A DNA stretch of 64,000 bases from Bosea sp. (in: a-proteobacteria) (GTDB lineage Bacteria > Pseudomonadota > Alphaproteobacteria > Rhizobiales > Beijerinckiaceae): positions 496,001 through 560,000 of the forward strand of contig NZ_JAMLIX010000001.1 of assembly GCF_023953965.1 (NCBI RefSeq). The letters are read 5' to 3'. The notes below the pieces were generated by a model that searched no databases, was not told where the DNA came from, and was given only the letters and a program-made list of their open reading frames with translations. Each line of letters begins with the position of its first letter. Positions within the stretch are counted from its first letter, which is position 1. A program made the translations under genes and the position numbers. Below are positions 17,227 through 25,972 of the stretch, piece after piece.

Positions 17227-17269
17227 CGGCGCGGACGGCAATCATCGATCTCCCGAAATGGAGATCTTC

Positions 17270-18043
17270 ATGGCAAACGATACCGTTTTCGCCGCCGAGT
17301 TGCCCTGGCCGGACTACGACGCCAAGGTCCGGGACGGTTCCGTGCCGATATTGATCCCGATCGGATCGATGGAGCAGCACGGCCACCATATGCCGATGCA
17401 TGTCGACGTGCTGCTTCCGGTGGAGTTCGCCCGGCGTGTGGCGGGCGAGGTCGGCGCCCTGGTCGCCCCGCCATTCACCTATGGCTACAAATCGCATCAG
17501 AAGTCGGGAGGCGGCAATCACCTGCCCGGCACGACCAGCCTCGACGGCGCCACGCTGGTCGCCGCGCTGCGCGACGTCATCAAGGAATTCTCGCGTCACG
17601 GTGTCCGCAAGATCTGCCTGGTGAACGGCCATTTCGAGAATTCATGGTTCATCGTCGAGGGTATCGATCTCGCGCTGCGCGAATTGCGCTGGGGCGGCAT
17701 CGACGACATGAAGGTCGTCGTGCTGTCCTATTGGGATTTCGTCGACAAGCAGACGATCGCGAAGCTCTATCCCGACGGCTTCACCGGCTGGGACCTGGAG
17801 CATGGCGGCGTGCTCGAGACATCGCTGATGCTCGCGCTCTACCCGCATCTGGTGGATGTCGGAAGGGCTGTCGACCACCCTCCGGCGAGCTTCCCGCCCT
17901 ATGACGTCTATCCGCCCAAGCCGGAATGGACCCCTTGCAGCGGCACGCTCTCCTCACCGAAGGAGGCTTCCGCCGAAAAGGGCGAGATCCTGCTGGATGT
18001 CTGCGTCAAGGGCATCGTCAAGGCGCTCAGGACCGAGTTCTGA
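17270..18043 (+). CDS. crnA: Creatininase (creatinine amidohydrolase)
   Basis: 257 residues from the ATG at 17270, with GGAG 10 bases upstream; an ATG at 17258 is in frame. The enzyme interconverts creatinine and creatine using two metal ions. Metal ligands of the Pseudomonas enzyme are present one residue offset: Glu35, His37 and Asp46 in SMEQHGHHMPMHVD, and His121 and Glu123 in NGHFENS. The long segments YGYKSHQKSGGGNH and VEGIDLALRELRWGG also match true creatininases rather than the wider family (MftE, FAPy deformylase). Creatinase lies 13 kb downstream on the other strand. Confidence 0.93.
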   Translation: MANDTVFAAELPWPDYDAKVRDGSVPILIPIGSMEQHGHHMPMHVDVLLPVEFARRVAGEVGALVAPPFTYGYKSHQKSGGGNHLPGTTSLDGATLVAALRDVIKEFSRHGVRKICLVNGHFENSWFIVEGIDLALRELRWGGIDDMKVVVLSYWDFVDKQTIAKLYPDGFTGWDLEHGGVLETSLMLALYPHLVDVGRAVDHPPASFPPYDVYPPKPEWTPCSGTLSSPKEASAEKGEILLDVCVKGIVKALRTEF

Positions 18044-18057
18044 CGAAGCGGCCGCCG

Positions 18058-19437
18058 TCAGGGCACCACCGGAGCGAGGTCGCGCAGGAACGCCAGCCCC
18101 GCCTCTTCGCCCGCAGCGCCGGGCTCGTCGCCGAGCGTCCATACGGAGCGGGCGAGCCGCGCGGCCCCCTGCCGGCCGATCACGGGCTCGACCAGCCCGT
18201 GGAACTTGGCCTCCAGCCCCTGGTCGTCGACCGGATTGGCCGGGTTTCCCAGCGGTTCCTTCACGATCGCGCTCGCGATCTCGCCTGCGATCGCGAGGCT
18301 GACGCGCGCCGCCGAGCGGTGCGCGGTGACAGCCGGGTCTTCCGCCGCGCGCAGATCGACCCGCTCGACGAGGCGCAGGAGCCGCGGATCCCCACGCGCG
18401 CCCTCCTCGAAATGCTCGAGCCGGGGCGGCCCGAACAGCAGCGCGGCGGCGACGCCGTAGGGAATGCTCATCTGGGCGGCCGAGACGCTCTCGAACGTCC
18501 TGCCGTCGAGGCGGGCCGATTCCGCCGAGGTCTCCACCAGGATGCGGTCGATCGCGTCCAGATGGGCGGGCCATTGCGGCTGCAGCGCCAGCACGGCGTC
18601 GATCACCGCATGCATCCTGCGGCAGCAGGGGTAGGGCTTCACATAAGTCTGCAGCATCAGCCATTGCCGCCCGAGGCCGTCGATCACCGGGCCGGCGTCG
18701 AGCACGCCATCGGTGAAGGCCACGGCAAAGCCGCGCGGACCGTGGAAAATGTCGAGCGGGCCGGCGATGCCGGCATCGGCGAGATGCGCGCAGACCAGGC
18801 CGGTGCGCGCGGTCTTGCCGACATTGATGCACCAGCTGTCCAGCCAGCCGCCGTGATAATCGAACAACCCGCCGGTATCGGAGCCGGCGAGGCCGAGCGC
18901 ATGGGCGATGGCGCGCGGCTTGCTGCCGAGGATCCTGGCGGTGCCCGCCACGGCCGCGAACACGCCGACGAGCGGCGTCGCGTTGAAGCCGCGCTCGCCC
19001 GATTTGCGGGCCGCGATGGCGAGCCGCGCCCCCGTCTCATAGGCGGCGGCGGTCGCGACGATGACGTCACGGGCGGTGGCGCCGCGCAGCTGGGCCGTGG
19101 CCAGGATGGCGGGAAGCGCCGTCGCCCCGAGGTGGATGGCGGCCAGCGCATGGCCGTCGTCGAGCTCGAGCACGGAGGCGGCGGTGCCGTTGGCGAAAGC
19201 CGCATTGGCGGCGGAGAGCTTCAGCCGCGTCCCCGGAAGCGAAGCTTCGCCACCACCTTCCGCCGAGAGCAGATAGGTCTGGAGCGTCCGCGCGATGCGC
19301 GAACCGGCCCCCGCGATCGTCGTCGCCAGGTAATCGATGAGGCAGCGGCGCACATGGTGCACCACCGCCGGCGGCAGGTCCTCGTAGCGCAGCGTCGCGA
19401 CCCAGCGGGCCAGCTGCTCCGATAGCGTCGTTTCCAC
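18058..19437 (-). CDS. MmgE/PrpD family protein (paralogue 1)
   Basis: 459 residues from a GTG at 19437 with GGGAGG in front; a TTG at 19440 is too close to it. The fold is that of 2-methylcitrate dehydratase PrpD, iminodisuccinate epimerase and cis-aconitate decarboxylase. Visible landmarks are LDDGHALAAIHLGA, the AGSDTGGLFDYHGGW loop and YVKPYPCCRRMH (active-site region). The reaction cannot be named: members dehydrate, epimerise or decarboxylate polycarboxylates. A close paralogue at 22647-24023 flanks the other side of an amino-acid ABC importer on the same strand. Confidence 0.88.
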   Translation of the reverse strand: METTLSEQLARWVATLRYEDLPPAVVHHVRRCLIDYLATTIAGAGSRIARTLQTYLLSAEGGGEASLPGTRLKLSAANAAFANGTAASVLELDDGHALAAIHLGATALPAILATAQLRGATARDVIVATAAAYETGARLAIAARKSGERGFNATPLVGVFAAVAGTARILGSKPRAIAHALGLAGSDTGGLFDYHGGWLDSWCINVGKTARTGLVCAHLADAGIAGPLDIFHGPRGFAVAFTDGVLDAGPVIDGLGRQWLMLQTYVKPYPCCRRMHAVIDAVLALQPQWPAHLDAIDRILVETSAESARLDGRTFESVSAAQMSIPYGVAAALLFGPPRLEHFEEGARGDPRLLRLVERVDLRAAEDPAVTAHRSAARVSLAIAGEIASAIVKEPLGNPANPVDDQGLEAKFHGLVEPVIGRQGAARLARSVWTLGDEPGAAGEEAGLAFLRDLAPVVP

Positions 19438-19533
19438 CAAGACCTCCCATGCTCCCGAAGCCGGAATCCGGCGGCTCCGGCAACCCGTCGCCCCTGCGGG
19501 CGGCGGGCGTCGAAGCCGCGTTTATCGCGCGGA

Positions 19534-20454
19534 TCAGTTGAGGCCGGTATCCGGCAGCGCCTGATTCACGATCACCTTGTCGAGCAGCATGTTCTCGGCG
19601 AGGCCGTATTGCTGGAACAGCTTCTTCAGCGTGCCGTCGACCAGCAGGGAATTGACCGTCGCGCTCAGCGCCTTCGTCAATTCCTCGTTCTGCTTGAGCA
19701 CCAGCAGGCCGTGCAGCTGCGTGTTCCAGCCGAGCGGCGCCTCCTTCGGCGAAACGACCATCACCTTGCCGCCCTCGATCGCCTTCGTCGCGCCCAGAGC
19801 CGTCGGCGTCGACACGAAGGTGGCGTCCGACGCGCCGCTGCGCACGGCCAGGATGGTGTCGGGCGTGTTGGGCAGGGTGGTGATGTTGACGGCTGGCAGG
19901 CCACGCGCCTTGCAGTCGACGCTGAGGCTGTCGAAATAGTTCGGCGGCGACCAGCCCTTCAGCACAGCGAGCCGCTTGCCGCAGAGGTCCTTGCCGGTCT
20001 TGAGGTTCTGCGGATTGCCCTCCTTCACCACGAGGGAGACGCCGTAGCCCATGTAGTTGACCAGGTTGACCATCTTCTGGCGGGCTTCGGTGTCGGCATC
20101 GGTTCCCAGCATGAAATCGTAGTTTCCGGCCTGCAGGGCCGGAATGATGGAATCATGCGTCACCCGGCCCAGGGTGAGCGTGGTTCCCAGCCGCGCCGCG
20201 ATCGCGTTGCCGAAATCGATGAGCAACCCGTAGGGCTTGCCGGCATCGTCGATCATCGAGAAGGGCGGCTGCGGCGGGTTGAACTCCGCGCGCAGGCCCT
20301 TCTCCCGGTATTTCTCCGGCAGGAGCGCGGCGAGCGCGGCATCCTTCGTGATTTCGACGCCGGCAACGGTGACGCTCTGGGCATTGGCGTAGCCTGCCGT
20401 GCCCAGCACGATGGCGAGCACGGTGGCGATCTTCGTCAAACGCTCTGTGATCAT
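19534..20454 (-). CDS. Polar amino-acid-type ABC transporter substrate-binding protein
   Basis: 306-residue family-3 solute-binding protein with an N-terminal Sec signal (TKIATVLAIVLGTAGYANA, cleavage near residue 26). The mature protein has the PPFSMIDDAGKPYGLLIDF opening of the family. It is the promoter-distal member of the permease-ATPase-binding protein run and is separated from the ATPase gene by 154 bases with a stem-loop. The ligand is unknown; the neighbouring creatinine and MmgE/PrpD genes suggest an amino-acid-like or dicarboxylate compound. Confidence 0.88.
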   Translation of the reverse strand: MITERLTKIATVLAIVLGTAGYANAQSVTVAGVEITKDAALAALLPEKYREKGLRAEFNPPQPPFSMIDDAGKPYGLLIDFGNAIAARLGTTLTLGRVTHDSIIPALQAGNYDFMLGTDADTEARQKMVNLVNYMGYGVSLVVKEGNPQNLKTGKDLCGKRLAVLKGWSPPNYFDSLSVDCKARGLPAVNITTLPNTPDTILAVRSGASDATFVSTPTALGATKAIEGGKVMVVSPKEAPLGWNTQLHGLLVLKQNEELTKALSATVNSLLVDGTLKKLFQQYGLAENMLLDKVIVNQALPDTGLN

Positions 20455-20553
20455 CTGTTATCCCCTCTTCCGGTTTGGTCTTGAGCTGCCGCGACCGGGC
20501 ATCGCGGAATTCGAACGGGCCGCCTGCATCAGACCCGGGGGGCGGCCGGAGCA

Positions 20554-20587
20554 CTTCGAGCGATCGCGGCTAGCGGACCGCTCGAAG
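20554..20587. other. Stem-loop between ATPase and binding-protein genes
   Basis: CTTCGAGCG (20554-20562) and CGCTCGAAG (20579-20587) form a perfect 9 bp stem with a 16-base loop. There is no T-run after it in either direction, so it is more likely an mRNA stabilising or processing element than a terminator. Confidence 0.4.
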
Positions 20588-20608
20588 GAAGCGTGATCGA
20601 TCGAGGCG

Positions 20609-21424
20609 TCAGAGCACGCTCGACAGGAAGGCGCGGGTCCGCTCGTCGCGCGGCGACGCCAGGATCTCGCCGGGCGGGCCGATCTCGACGATGCCGCCCG
20701 AATGCATGAACGCCACCCGGTCGCAGACCTCGCGCGCGAAGCCGATCTCATGGGTGACGACGATCATCGTCATGCCCTCCTCCGCGAGCTCGCGCATGAC
20801 GCGCAGCACGTCGCCGACGAGCTCCGGGTCGAGCGCACTGGTCGGCTCGTCGAAGAGCAGGAGCTTGGGGTCCATCGCCAGGGCGCGCGCGATGGCGACG
20901 CGCTGGCGCTGCCCGCCGGAGAGCTCGGAGGGATAGGCGTTGGCCTTGTCCCCCAGCCCGACCCGCTCGAGCAGCGCGAGCGCCCGCTGCCGGGCCTCCG
21001 TGCGCGGCTGGCCGAGGACGCCCACCGGCGCCTCGATGATGTTCTGCAGCGCCGTCATGTGGCCGAACAGGTTGAACGATTGGAAGACCATGCCGACCTG
21101 GCGGCGCATGCGGCTGATCATGCGCGGATGCACCTCGCGCAGCACGTCGCCGGTGCGGGTGTAGCCGACGAGCTCGCCGTCGACGATGATCATGCCGCGA
21201 TCGATGCGCTCGAGATGGTTGATGCAGCGCAGGAAGGTGCTCTTGCCCGAGCCGCTCGGCCCCAGCAGGGCCAGGACCTCGCCGCGCGGCACTTCGAGGT
21301 CGATGCCGTCGAGGACCTTGAGGGCGCCGAAGCTCTTGCGCACGCCGATGGCCTCGACCATGGGCCGCTCGGTTGCCGCCGCCGGCGCGGCGGCATTCGC
21401 TGAATCGATGCTGCGGGTGGACAT
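20609..21424 (-). CDS. Polar amino-acid ABC transporter ATP-binding protein
   Basis: 271-residue GlnQ/HisP-type ATPase with Walker A GPSGSGKSTFLRC, signature LSGGQRQRVAIARALA and Walker B LLLFDEPTSALDPE. The segment after Walker A, MVFQSFNLFGHMTALQNI, is typical of polar amino-acid importers. It is downstream of the permease gene by 94 bases. A close paralogue is at 42534-43310. Confidence 0.93.
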   Translation of the reverse strand: MSTRSIDSANAAAPAAATERPMVEAIGVRKSFGALKVLDGIDLEVPRGEVLALLGPSGSGKSTFLRCINHLERIDRGMIIVDGELVGYTRTGDVLREVHPRMISRMRRQVGMVFQSFNLFGHMTALQNIIEAPVGVLGQPRTEARQRALALLERVGLGDKANAYPSELSGGQRQRVAIARALAMDPKLLLFDEPTSALDPELVGDVLRVMRELAEEGMTMIVVTHEIGFAREVCDRVAFMHSGGIVEIGPPGEILASPRDERTRAFLSSVL

Positions 21425-21518
21425 GGCCTGGAGCCTTTTCGAGCGAGCGGTGCCGAGCCGCGTGAGGAGTGCGATCGATCGGAGGGCTTAAGGACGCCCG
21501 TGGCGGTGCGGAGAGGCT

Positions 21519-22439
21519 CTAGACGCCCCTCCTGACCTGCGAGGCGACGCCCCGGCCGTAGCGCTTTTCCAGCCAGCTCTGCGGAATGGCGAGCAGCGTG
21601 GTGAAGAAGAGATACCAGAGGCTCGCGACGATCAGCAGCGGAATGACCTGGAAGTTCTCCGAATAGATGAACTGCACCGTCGTCATCAGGTCCTGCCCGC
21701 CGATGACCGAGACCAGCGACGTGGTCTTGAGCATGCTGATGACGTCGTTGCCCATGGGCGGGATGATCGTGCGCATGGCCTGTGGCAGGACGATCCGCCG
21801 CATGGTGCGCGCCGGCCCCATGCCGAGCGAATAGGCCGCCTCGGTCTGCCCGTGGTCGACGGAGAGGATGCCGCCGCGAATGATCTCGGAAGCGTAGGCA
21901 ACCTGGTTGAAGGTGAGCGCCAGCAGCGCCGCCATCATCGGATCGATCAGGTCGGCGGTCTGCGACGACCAGAACACGATGTCGGTGAACGGCACGCCGA
22001 TGCTGATCGTCGGATAGATCGCGCCGGCATAGGCCCAGAAGATCAGCTGCACGAGCATCGGCGTACCGCGGAAGATCCAGATATAGAACTTCGCGATGCC
22101 GGAGAGGACGGCATTGTCGGACAGCCGCATCACGGCCATCAGCACGCCCCCCGAAACGCCCAGGACCATGGCGACGACGGTCAGGTAGAGGGTGACGCCA
22201 ATACCTCTCAGGATCGCCGGGGCCGTGAGGTATTCGCGGACGAGATCGATCCCGACATTGGGATTATTGGCGAGCGACCAGACCATGCCGGCCAGCACCG
22301 CAAGCGCCACGACCGCCGAGAACTGCCGCCAGGGATGGCGCCGCCGCAAGACACGCAGCTCCGGATGCCCGGCACCGGGTTCCGCTCGGTTGCCGATTCC
22401 ACCCGGCGAGTCGACGAGGACGGTTGCGTCGGCCACCAA
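21519..22439 (-). CDS. Polar amino-acid ABC transporter permease
   Basis: 306-residue HisM/GlnP-type permease with a GTG start and GGAGG in front. A 40-residue cytosolic N-terminus precedes about five membrane segments, and the EAA loop is EAAYSLGMGPARTMRRIVLPQAM. It is the first gene of the importer, with an AT-rich upstream region (22440-22550). Paralogous to the permease at 43297-44229. Confidence 0.9.
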   Translation of the reverse strand: MVADATVLVDSPGGIGNRAEPGAGHPELRVLRRRHPWRQFSAVVALAVLAGMVWSLANNPNVGIDLVREYLTAPAILRGIGVTLYLTVVAMVLGVSGGVLMAVMRLSDNAVLSGIAKFYIWIFRGTPMLVQLIFWAYAGAIYPTISIGVPFTDIVFWSSQTADLIDPMMAALLALTFNQVAYASEIIRGGILSVDHGQTEAAYSLGMGPARTMRRIVLPQAMRTIIPPMGNDVISMLKTTSLVSVIGGQDLMTTVQFIYSENFQVIPLLIVASLWYLFFTTLLAIPQSWLEKRYGRGVASQVRRGV

Positions 22440-22520
22440 ACACCTCCAGTCCGTAGAGCGGCTAATATATTCCTGTCTCGACTATGGTCGAATGGAGTTG
22501 AGTTTGCTAATTTACTCTAA

Positions 22521-22534
22521 AAATACGAGTATAA
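22521..22534 (-). promoter_or_regulatory. Upstream motif shared with the NitT/TauT importer promoter
   Basis: On the plus strand AAATACGAGTATAA, 82 bases upstream of the permease start. A 13/14 match, AAATACGAATATAA, is at 29645-29658, 106 bases upstream of the other importer's binding-protein gene in the same relative orientation. It may be a common promoter element or regulator site. Confidence 0.35.
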
Positions 22535-22548
22535 GCTGAGCTAATGGT

Positions 22549-22576
22549 TGTTGTTGAGGCATATGCCTCAACAACA
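22549..22576. promoter_or_regulatory. 28 bp perfect palindrome
   Basis: Arms TGTTGTTGAGGCAT / ATGCCTCAACAACA form an uninterrupted 28 bp palindrome between the MmgE/PrpD stop (22647) and the permease start (22439). No T-run follows on the minus strand, so an operator for a dimeric regulator is more likely than a terminator. No regulator gene adjoins it directly. Confidence 0.5.
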
Positions 22577-22646
22577 TGCATCGAGCCCGCCACCGGCAAG
22601 GCAACGCCCTGCCATGGTCGAGGAGGATCGCGCCCGGCGGGCGATC

Positions 22647-24023
22647 TCAGCGCGCCTTGCCGCCCAGGAGCCGCACGAGCTTTCCGTTGTCGCCGGCCTC
22701 GCCCAGCGCGAAGGTCGCGGCCACGATCTCGCGCGCCGCCTCGCTGCCGATGACCGGATCGGCCAGGGTCCGGAACTTGTCGATCAGCATCGCGTCGTCG
22801 ACGGGCCGGGCGGGATCGCCGATGGGGGTGATGACGGTGGCGTCGCGGGTCGCTCCGCCCGCCGTCACCGCGACGCGCGCCGCGAAGCCCAGCGGATCGG
22901 AGATCGTCGGATCGTCGGAGGTCCTGACCTCGACCCGTTCCACCAGATGCCGGATTCGCGGATCGCGGCGCGCCTCGTCCTCGAAGTGATCGAGGGTCGG
23001 GCTGCCATAGACCAGCGTGGCGGCGGCGCCGTAGGGAATGCTCATCTTCGCGATCGCCGCGTTTTCGAAGCGCCGGCGGTCCAGACGCGCCGATTCGGCC
23101 GTGGTCTCCACCACGATCCGGTCGATGGCGAAGGGATCGACGGCGGACCCGTCCTCGAGCGACAGCAGCGCATCGATGACGGAATGCAGCCGCCGGCAGC
23201 ACGGATGGATCTTCACCGCGGTGCCGAGCAGCAGCCAGTCCCGCCCGAGCCCCCGCCCGATGCCGGCCGCATCGAATCCGGGCCCGGCGAAGGCGAGGCC
23301 GAACCCCTTCGGCCCCTCGAAGATATCGAGCGGCCCGGCGACGCCGTGCCCGGCGAGCGACGCGCAGAGCAGGCCCTCCCGCGTCGCCCGGCCGGCGTTG
23401 ATGCTCCAGGCGTCCAGCCAGCCGCCATGATAGTCGAACAGGCCGCCGGCGTTGGAGCCGGCGAGGCCGAGCGCGTGCGCCGTCGTGCGGACATCGCTGC
23501 CGAAGGTCCGGCTGGCGCCGAAGGCGGCGCCGAGCACGCCGATGGCGGGCGAGCAATGGAAGCCGCGCTCGCCCGCGGCCGGGCAGAGCGCGATACCCAA
23601 GCGCGACGACAGCTCATAGGCCAGCGTGATCGCCACGACGATGTCCGCATCCGAGGCGCCGTGGGCCCCGGCGGCGGCGAGAACGGCCGAAATGCAAGTG
23701 GCGCCCGGATGGATGGTGGCCTGTCCGTGGCCGTCGTCGAGCTCGAGCACGGACGCCGCGGTCGCATTGGCGAAAGCCGCGCCGGCCGGGGACAGCGACC
23801 GGTCCGTGCCGATCACGGCCGCCTCGCCGCCGCGATCCGCCGTGTCGAGATAGCTGCGGACGGCGGCGGCGAGCGGCGTATCCGCGCCGCGCAGGGTGCA
23901 ACCGAGGTAATCCAGCACCGCGCGCCGGGTCTGGTGCAGCACGGCCGGCGGAAGGTCCTCGTAGCGGGTGCCCGTCGACCAGCGCGCCAGTCTGGTCGCC
24001 AGTGTGTCGTCCTGCGTCTGCAT
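22647..24023 (-). CDS. MmgE/PrpD family protein (paralogue 2)
   Basis: 458 residues, collinear with the paralogue at 18058-19437 over the full length, including LELDDGHGQATIHPGATC, AGSNAGGLFDYHGGW and AVKIHPCCRRLHSVIDA. This suggests duplication of a common ancestor around the amino-acid importer. PrpD-fold enzymes act on methylcitrate, cis-aconitate or iminodisuccinate. Downstream HpcH/HpaI aldolase and isocitrate-lyase-type genes on the same strand support a polycarboxylate pathway (inference). Confidence 0.88.
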   Translation of the reverse strand: MQTQDDTLATRLARWSTGTRYEDLPPAVLHQTRRAVLDYLGCTLRGADTPLAAAVRSYLDTADRGGEAAVIGTDRSLSPAGAAFANATAASVLELDDGHGQATIHPGATCISAVLAAAGAHGASDADIVVAITLAYELSSRLGIALCPAAGERGFHCSPAIGVLGAAFGASRTFGSDVRTTAHALGLAGSNAGGLFDYHGGWLDAWSINAGRATREGLLCASLAGHGVAGPLDIFEGPKGFGLAFAGPGFDAAGIGRGLGRDWLLLGTAVKIHPCCRRLHSVIDALLSLEDGSAVDPFAIDRIVVETTAESARLDRRRFENAAIAKMSIPYGAAATLVYGSPTLDHFEDEARRDPRIRHLVERVEVRTSDDPTISDPLGFAARVAVTAGGATRDATVITPIGDPARPVDDAMLIDKFRTLADPVIGSEAAREIVAATFALGEAGDNGKLVRLLGGKAR

Positions 24024-24107
24024 CTGCGGCCTCCGGCGGCTGGGGAACCCGCCGGCCTAAAGGCCAGCGATGCTTTTGCGTCTCAATCGCGTAAGAGCGT
24101 GGCCGGG

Positions 24108-24905
24108 TCAGCCCCGGGAGGAGACGACGCCGCCGAAGGCGCCGCGGATGCGGTCGGCCGCGAGCTGGAAATGCATCGTGTCCGTTCCGAACAGCACGCC
24201 GGAGACCCCGTCGTCGAACAGCTCGTTCATGATCCTGGTCGGGTCGCGCAGCTCGAGCGGGATCGCGAAGACATAGACGTCGTGCTTCGCCGCGGCCTTG
24301 CAGACCCGCTGCAGCGCTTCGCGCGTCCTGCCCATGATCTCGTCGGTGAAGCCCTCCTGCGCCGCCCCGATCGAGACCGCGAAGTCGCCGGGTCCGAACA
24401 GGATGGAATCGATGCCGTCGACAGCCATGATGGCGTCGATGTTCTCCACGGCGCGGATGTCCTCGATCAGCGGAATCACCGCGACGTGATCGAAGGGGTT
24501 CCTGGCGTACTCCTCCCAGACCTCGTTGCGGTAACGGGTGGCCCGGACGTCCGGACACATGCCGCGCATGCCGACCGGCGGGAACGCCGCGGCGGAGGCC
24601 GCCCGGCGCGCCTGCTCGGCCGTGGTGATGCGGGGCACGATGACGCCCTGAGCACCCCTGTCCAGGGTCTTCATGATGAGGACCTCGTTGAGCTGCTCGA
24701 CGCGCACCACCGGCGCCACGCCGAAGGAATCGGCCGCCCGGATCAGGTGCGCGATATGGCCGGTATCGTATTCCGTATGCTCGGTATCGAGCATCGTGAA
24801 ATCGAACCCGACCTCACCGAGAATCTCGACGTTATGCGGCGAGCCGGAATACAGCTCGAGCCCGATCATCTTTTTCTTGGCACGAATCTTTTCGACAAGC
24901 TTCAT
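24108..24905 (-). CDS. HpcH/HpaI aldolase/citrate lyase family protein (paralogue 1)
   Basis: 265 residues from the ATG at 24905, preceded by AGGAGAAATACG. A class II (metal-dependent) pyruvate aldolase fold: LDTEHTEYD near residue 43, the VRVEQLNE segment and the metal/pyruvate region AVENIDAIMAVDGIDSILFGPGDFA. The family splits 4-hydroxy-2-oxo acids to pyruvate and an aldehyde; the substrate here is unknown. It is separated by 42 bases from the isocitrate-lyase-like gene upstream, and both probably share a transcript. Confidence 0.87.
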   Translation of the reverse strand: MKLVEKIRAKKKMIGLELYSGSPHNVEILGEVGFDFTMLDTEHTEYDTGHIAHLIRAADSFGVAPVVRVEQLNEVLIMKTLDRGAQGVIVPRITTAEQARRAASAAAFPPVGMRGMCPDVRATRYRNEVWEEYARNPFDHVAVIPLIEDIRAVENIDAIMAVDGIDSILFGPGDFAVSIGAAQEGFTDEIMGRTREALQRVCKAAAKHDVYVFAIPLELRDPTRIMNELFDDGVSGVLFGTDTMHFQLAADRIRGAFGGVVSSRG

Positions 24906-24947
24906 CGTATTTCTCCTAGGATAACCTGAAAAAGGCAATCTGAGCGA

Positions 24948-25826
24948 TCACAGCATGTCGAAGCGATCTCTCAACTCCTGCCATTGCTTGATCTTGGCGA
25001 GGGACTGGATCTCACCGAGCGAGGTGTTGTTCCTGGTGAGGTCGCCGGACGAGACGTGGCGCTGCCGCAGCAGATGCTCGAAGCTGTTCTGCATGCCGCG
25101 ATAGGCGGCCGACAGGCCGAGCGCGCAATAGACCAGGCCCTTGTAGCCCATCTCCTGATAGGCCGAGACGGGCAGGCAGCAGGCCGGGTTCTCGGGGACA
25201 TCGCCGACGAAGGCGATCACCCGGCCGGGGAACGCCTCACCCACGGCGCGCAGCTCCTCCTCGGTCTGCTGCTCGCAGAAGATGCAGTAATCCGCCCCGG
25301 CGTCGAGATAGGCGCCCATCCGGCGCTTCAGCCCGTCGAGACCTTCGATGCCCTTGGAATCCGTGCGGGCGATCAGCATGAAATCCGGGTTCGAGCGCGT
25401 CTCCACCGCCACCTTGACCTTGGCGACGGCATCGGCGAGCGGGATCACCGCCCGGTTGGCCTGCTGCGAGCACTTCTTCGGGAAGGGCTGGTCCTCGAAA
25501 TGCACGGCTGCGACGCCGGCGTTCTCATAGGCGTGGATCGTCCGCGCGAAGTTGGTGAGGGCGCCGAAACCCTGGTCGATGTCGCAGAGGACCGGGACGT
25601 CGAGGACGTTGATCGCGTTAACCGCGACCGACAGCATCTCGGTCATGGTGGTGAAGCCCCAGTCGGGATATCCGGCCATGCTCGCGGAGATCGAGAAACC
25701 GCCGAGATAGGCGGCCGGAAAGCCGGTCTTCTGCACGAGAAGGGCCGAAAGGGCATCGTAGGCGCCGGGGATGACAACTATCTTTTCCTTGGCGAACACG
25801 TCGCGCATCTTGCGTGCGTTGCTCAT
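24948..25826 (-). CDS. Isocitrate lyase/PEP mutase family protein with a lyase cysteine (paralogue 2)
   Basis: 292 residues from the ATG at 25826 (MSNARKMRDVFAKEK). The TIM barrel has the metal region VLCDIDQGFG, the catalytic loop FPKKCSQQ with the KKC cysteine of 2-methylisocitrate and dimethylmalate lyases, and LIARTDSKG. An open frame to 26018 lacks family similarity. Cleavage of a substituted malate or isocitrate to pyruvate or glyoxylate plus an acid is expected. It lies between two HpcH/HpaI aldolase genes. Confidence 0.87.
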   Translation of the reverse strand: MSNARKMRDVFAKEKIVVIPGAYDALSALLVQKTGFPAAYLGGFSISASMAGYPDWGFTTMTEMLSVAVNAINVLDVPVLCDIDQGFGALTNFARTIHAYENAGVAAVHFEDQPFPKKCSQQANRAVIPLADAVAKVKVAVETRSNPDFMLIARTDSKGIEGLDGLKRRMGAYLDAGADYCIFCEQQTEEELRAVGEAFPGRVIAFVGDVPENPACCLPVSAYQEMGYKGLVYCALGLSAAYRGMQNSFEHLLRQRHVSSGDLTRNNTSLGEIQSLAKIKQWQELRDRFDML

Positions 25827-25972
25827 CGTGATCCTCGTCCTCAAGTTCACGGGGTGTGCGAAAGCGGCTGCCGCGGGCACCCCCGTGACGTCCGGTTGAA
25901 CGCGCGCGCGTTGAGGGGGCGGCCCGTCGACCGCCCAGGCGTCACGCGTGAATCTGCAGGCCCGATCCTTCG

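Noticed and set aside
17270..18043. Mycofactocin MftE-type amidohydrolase instead of creatininase
   Set aside because: The YGYKSHQKSGGGNH and VEGIDLALREL segments follow true creatininase, and creatinase plus sarcosine genes are nearby; no mycofactocin genes are present.
22549..22576. Intrinsic terminator at the 28 bp palindrome
   Set aside because: No T-run follows the stem on the minus strand, the direction of both neighbouring genes.
22548..24929. 793-codon open frame on the plus strand
   Set aside because: Antisense to the MmgE/PrpD and HpcH/HpaI genes; no domain of its own.
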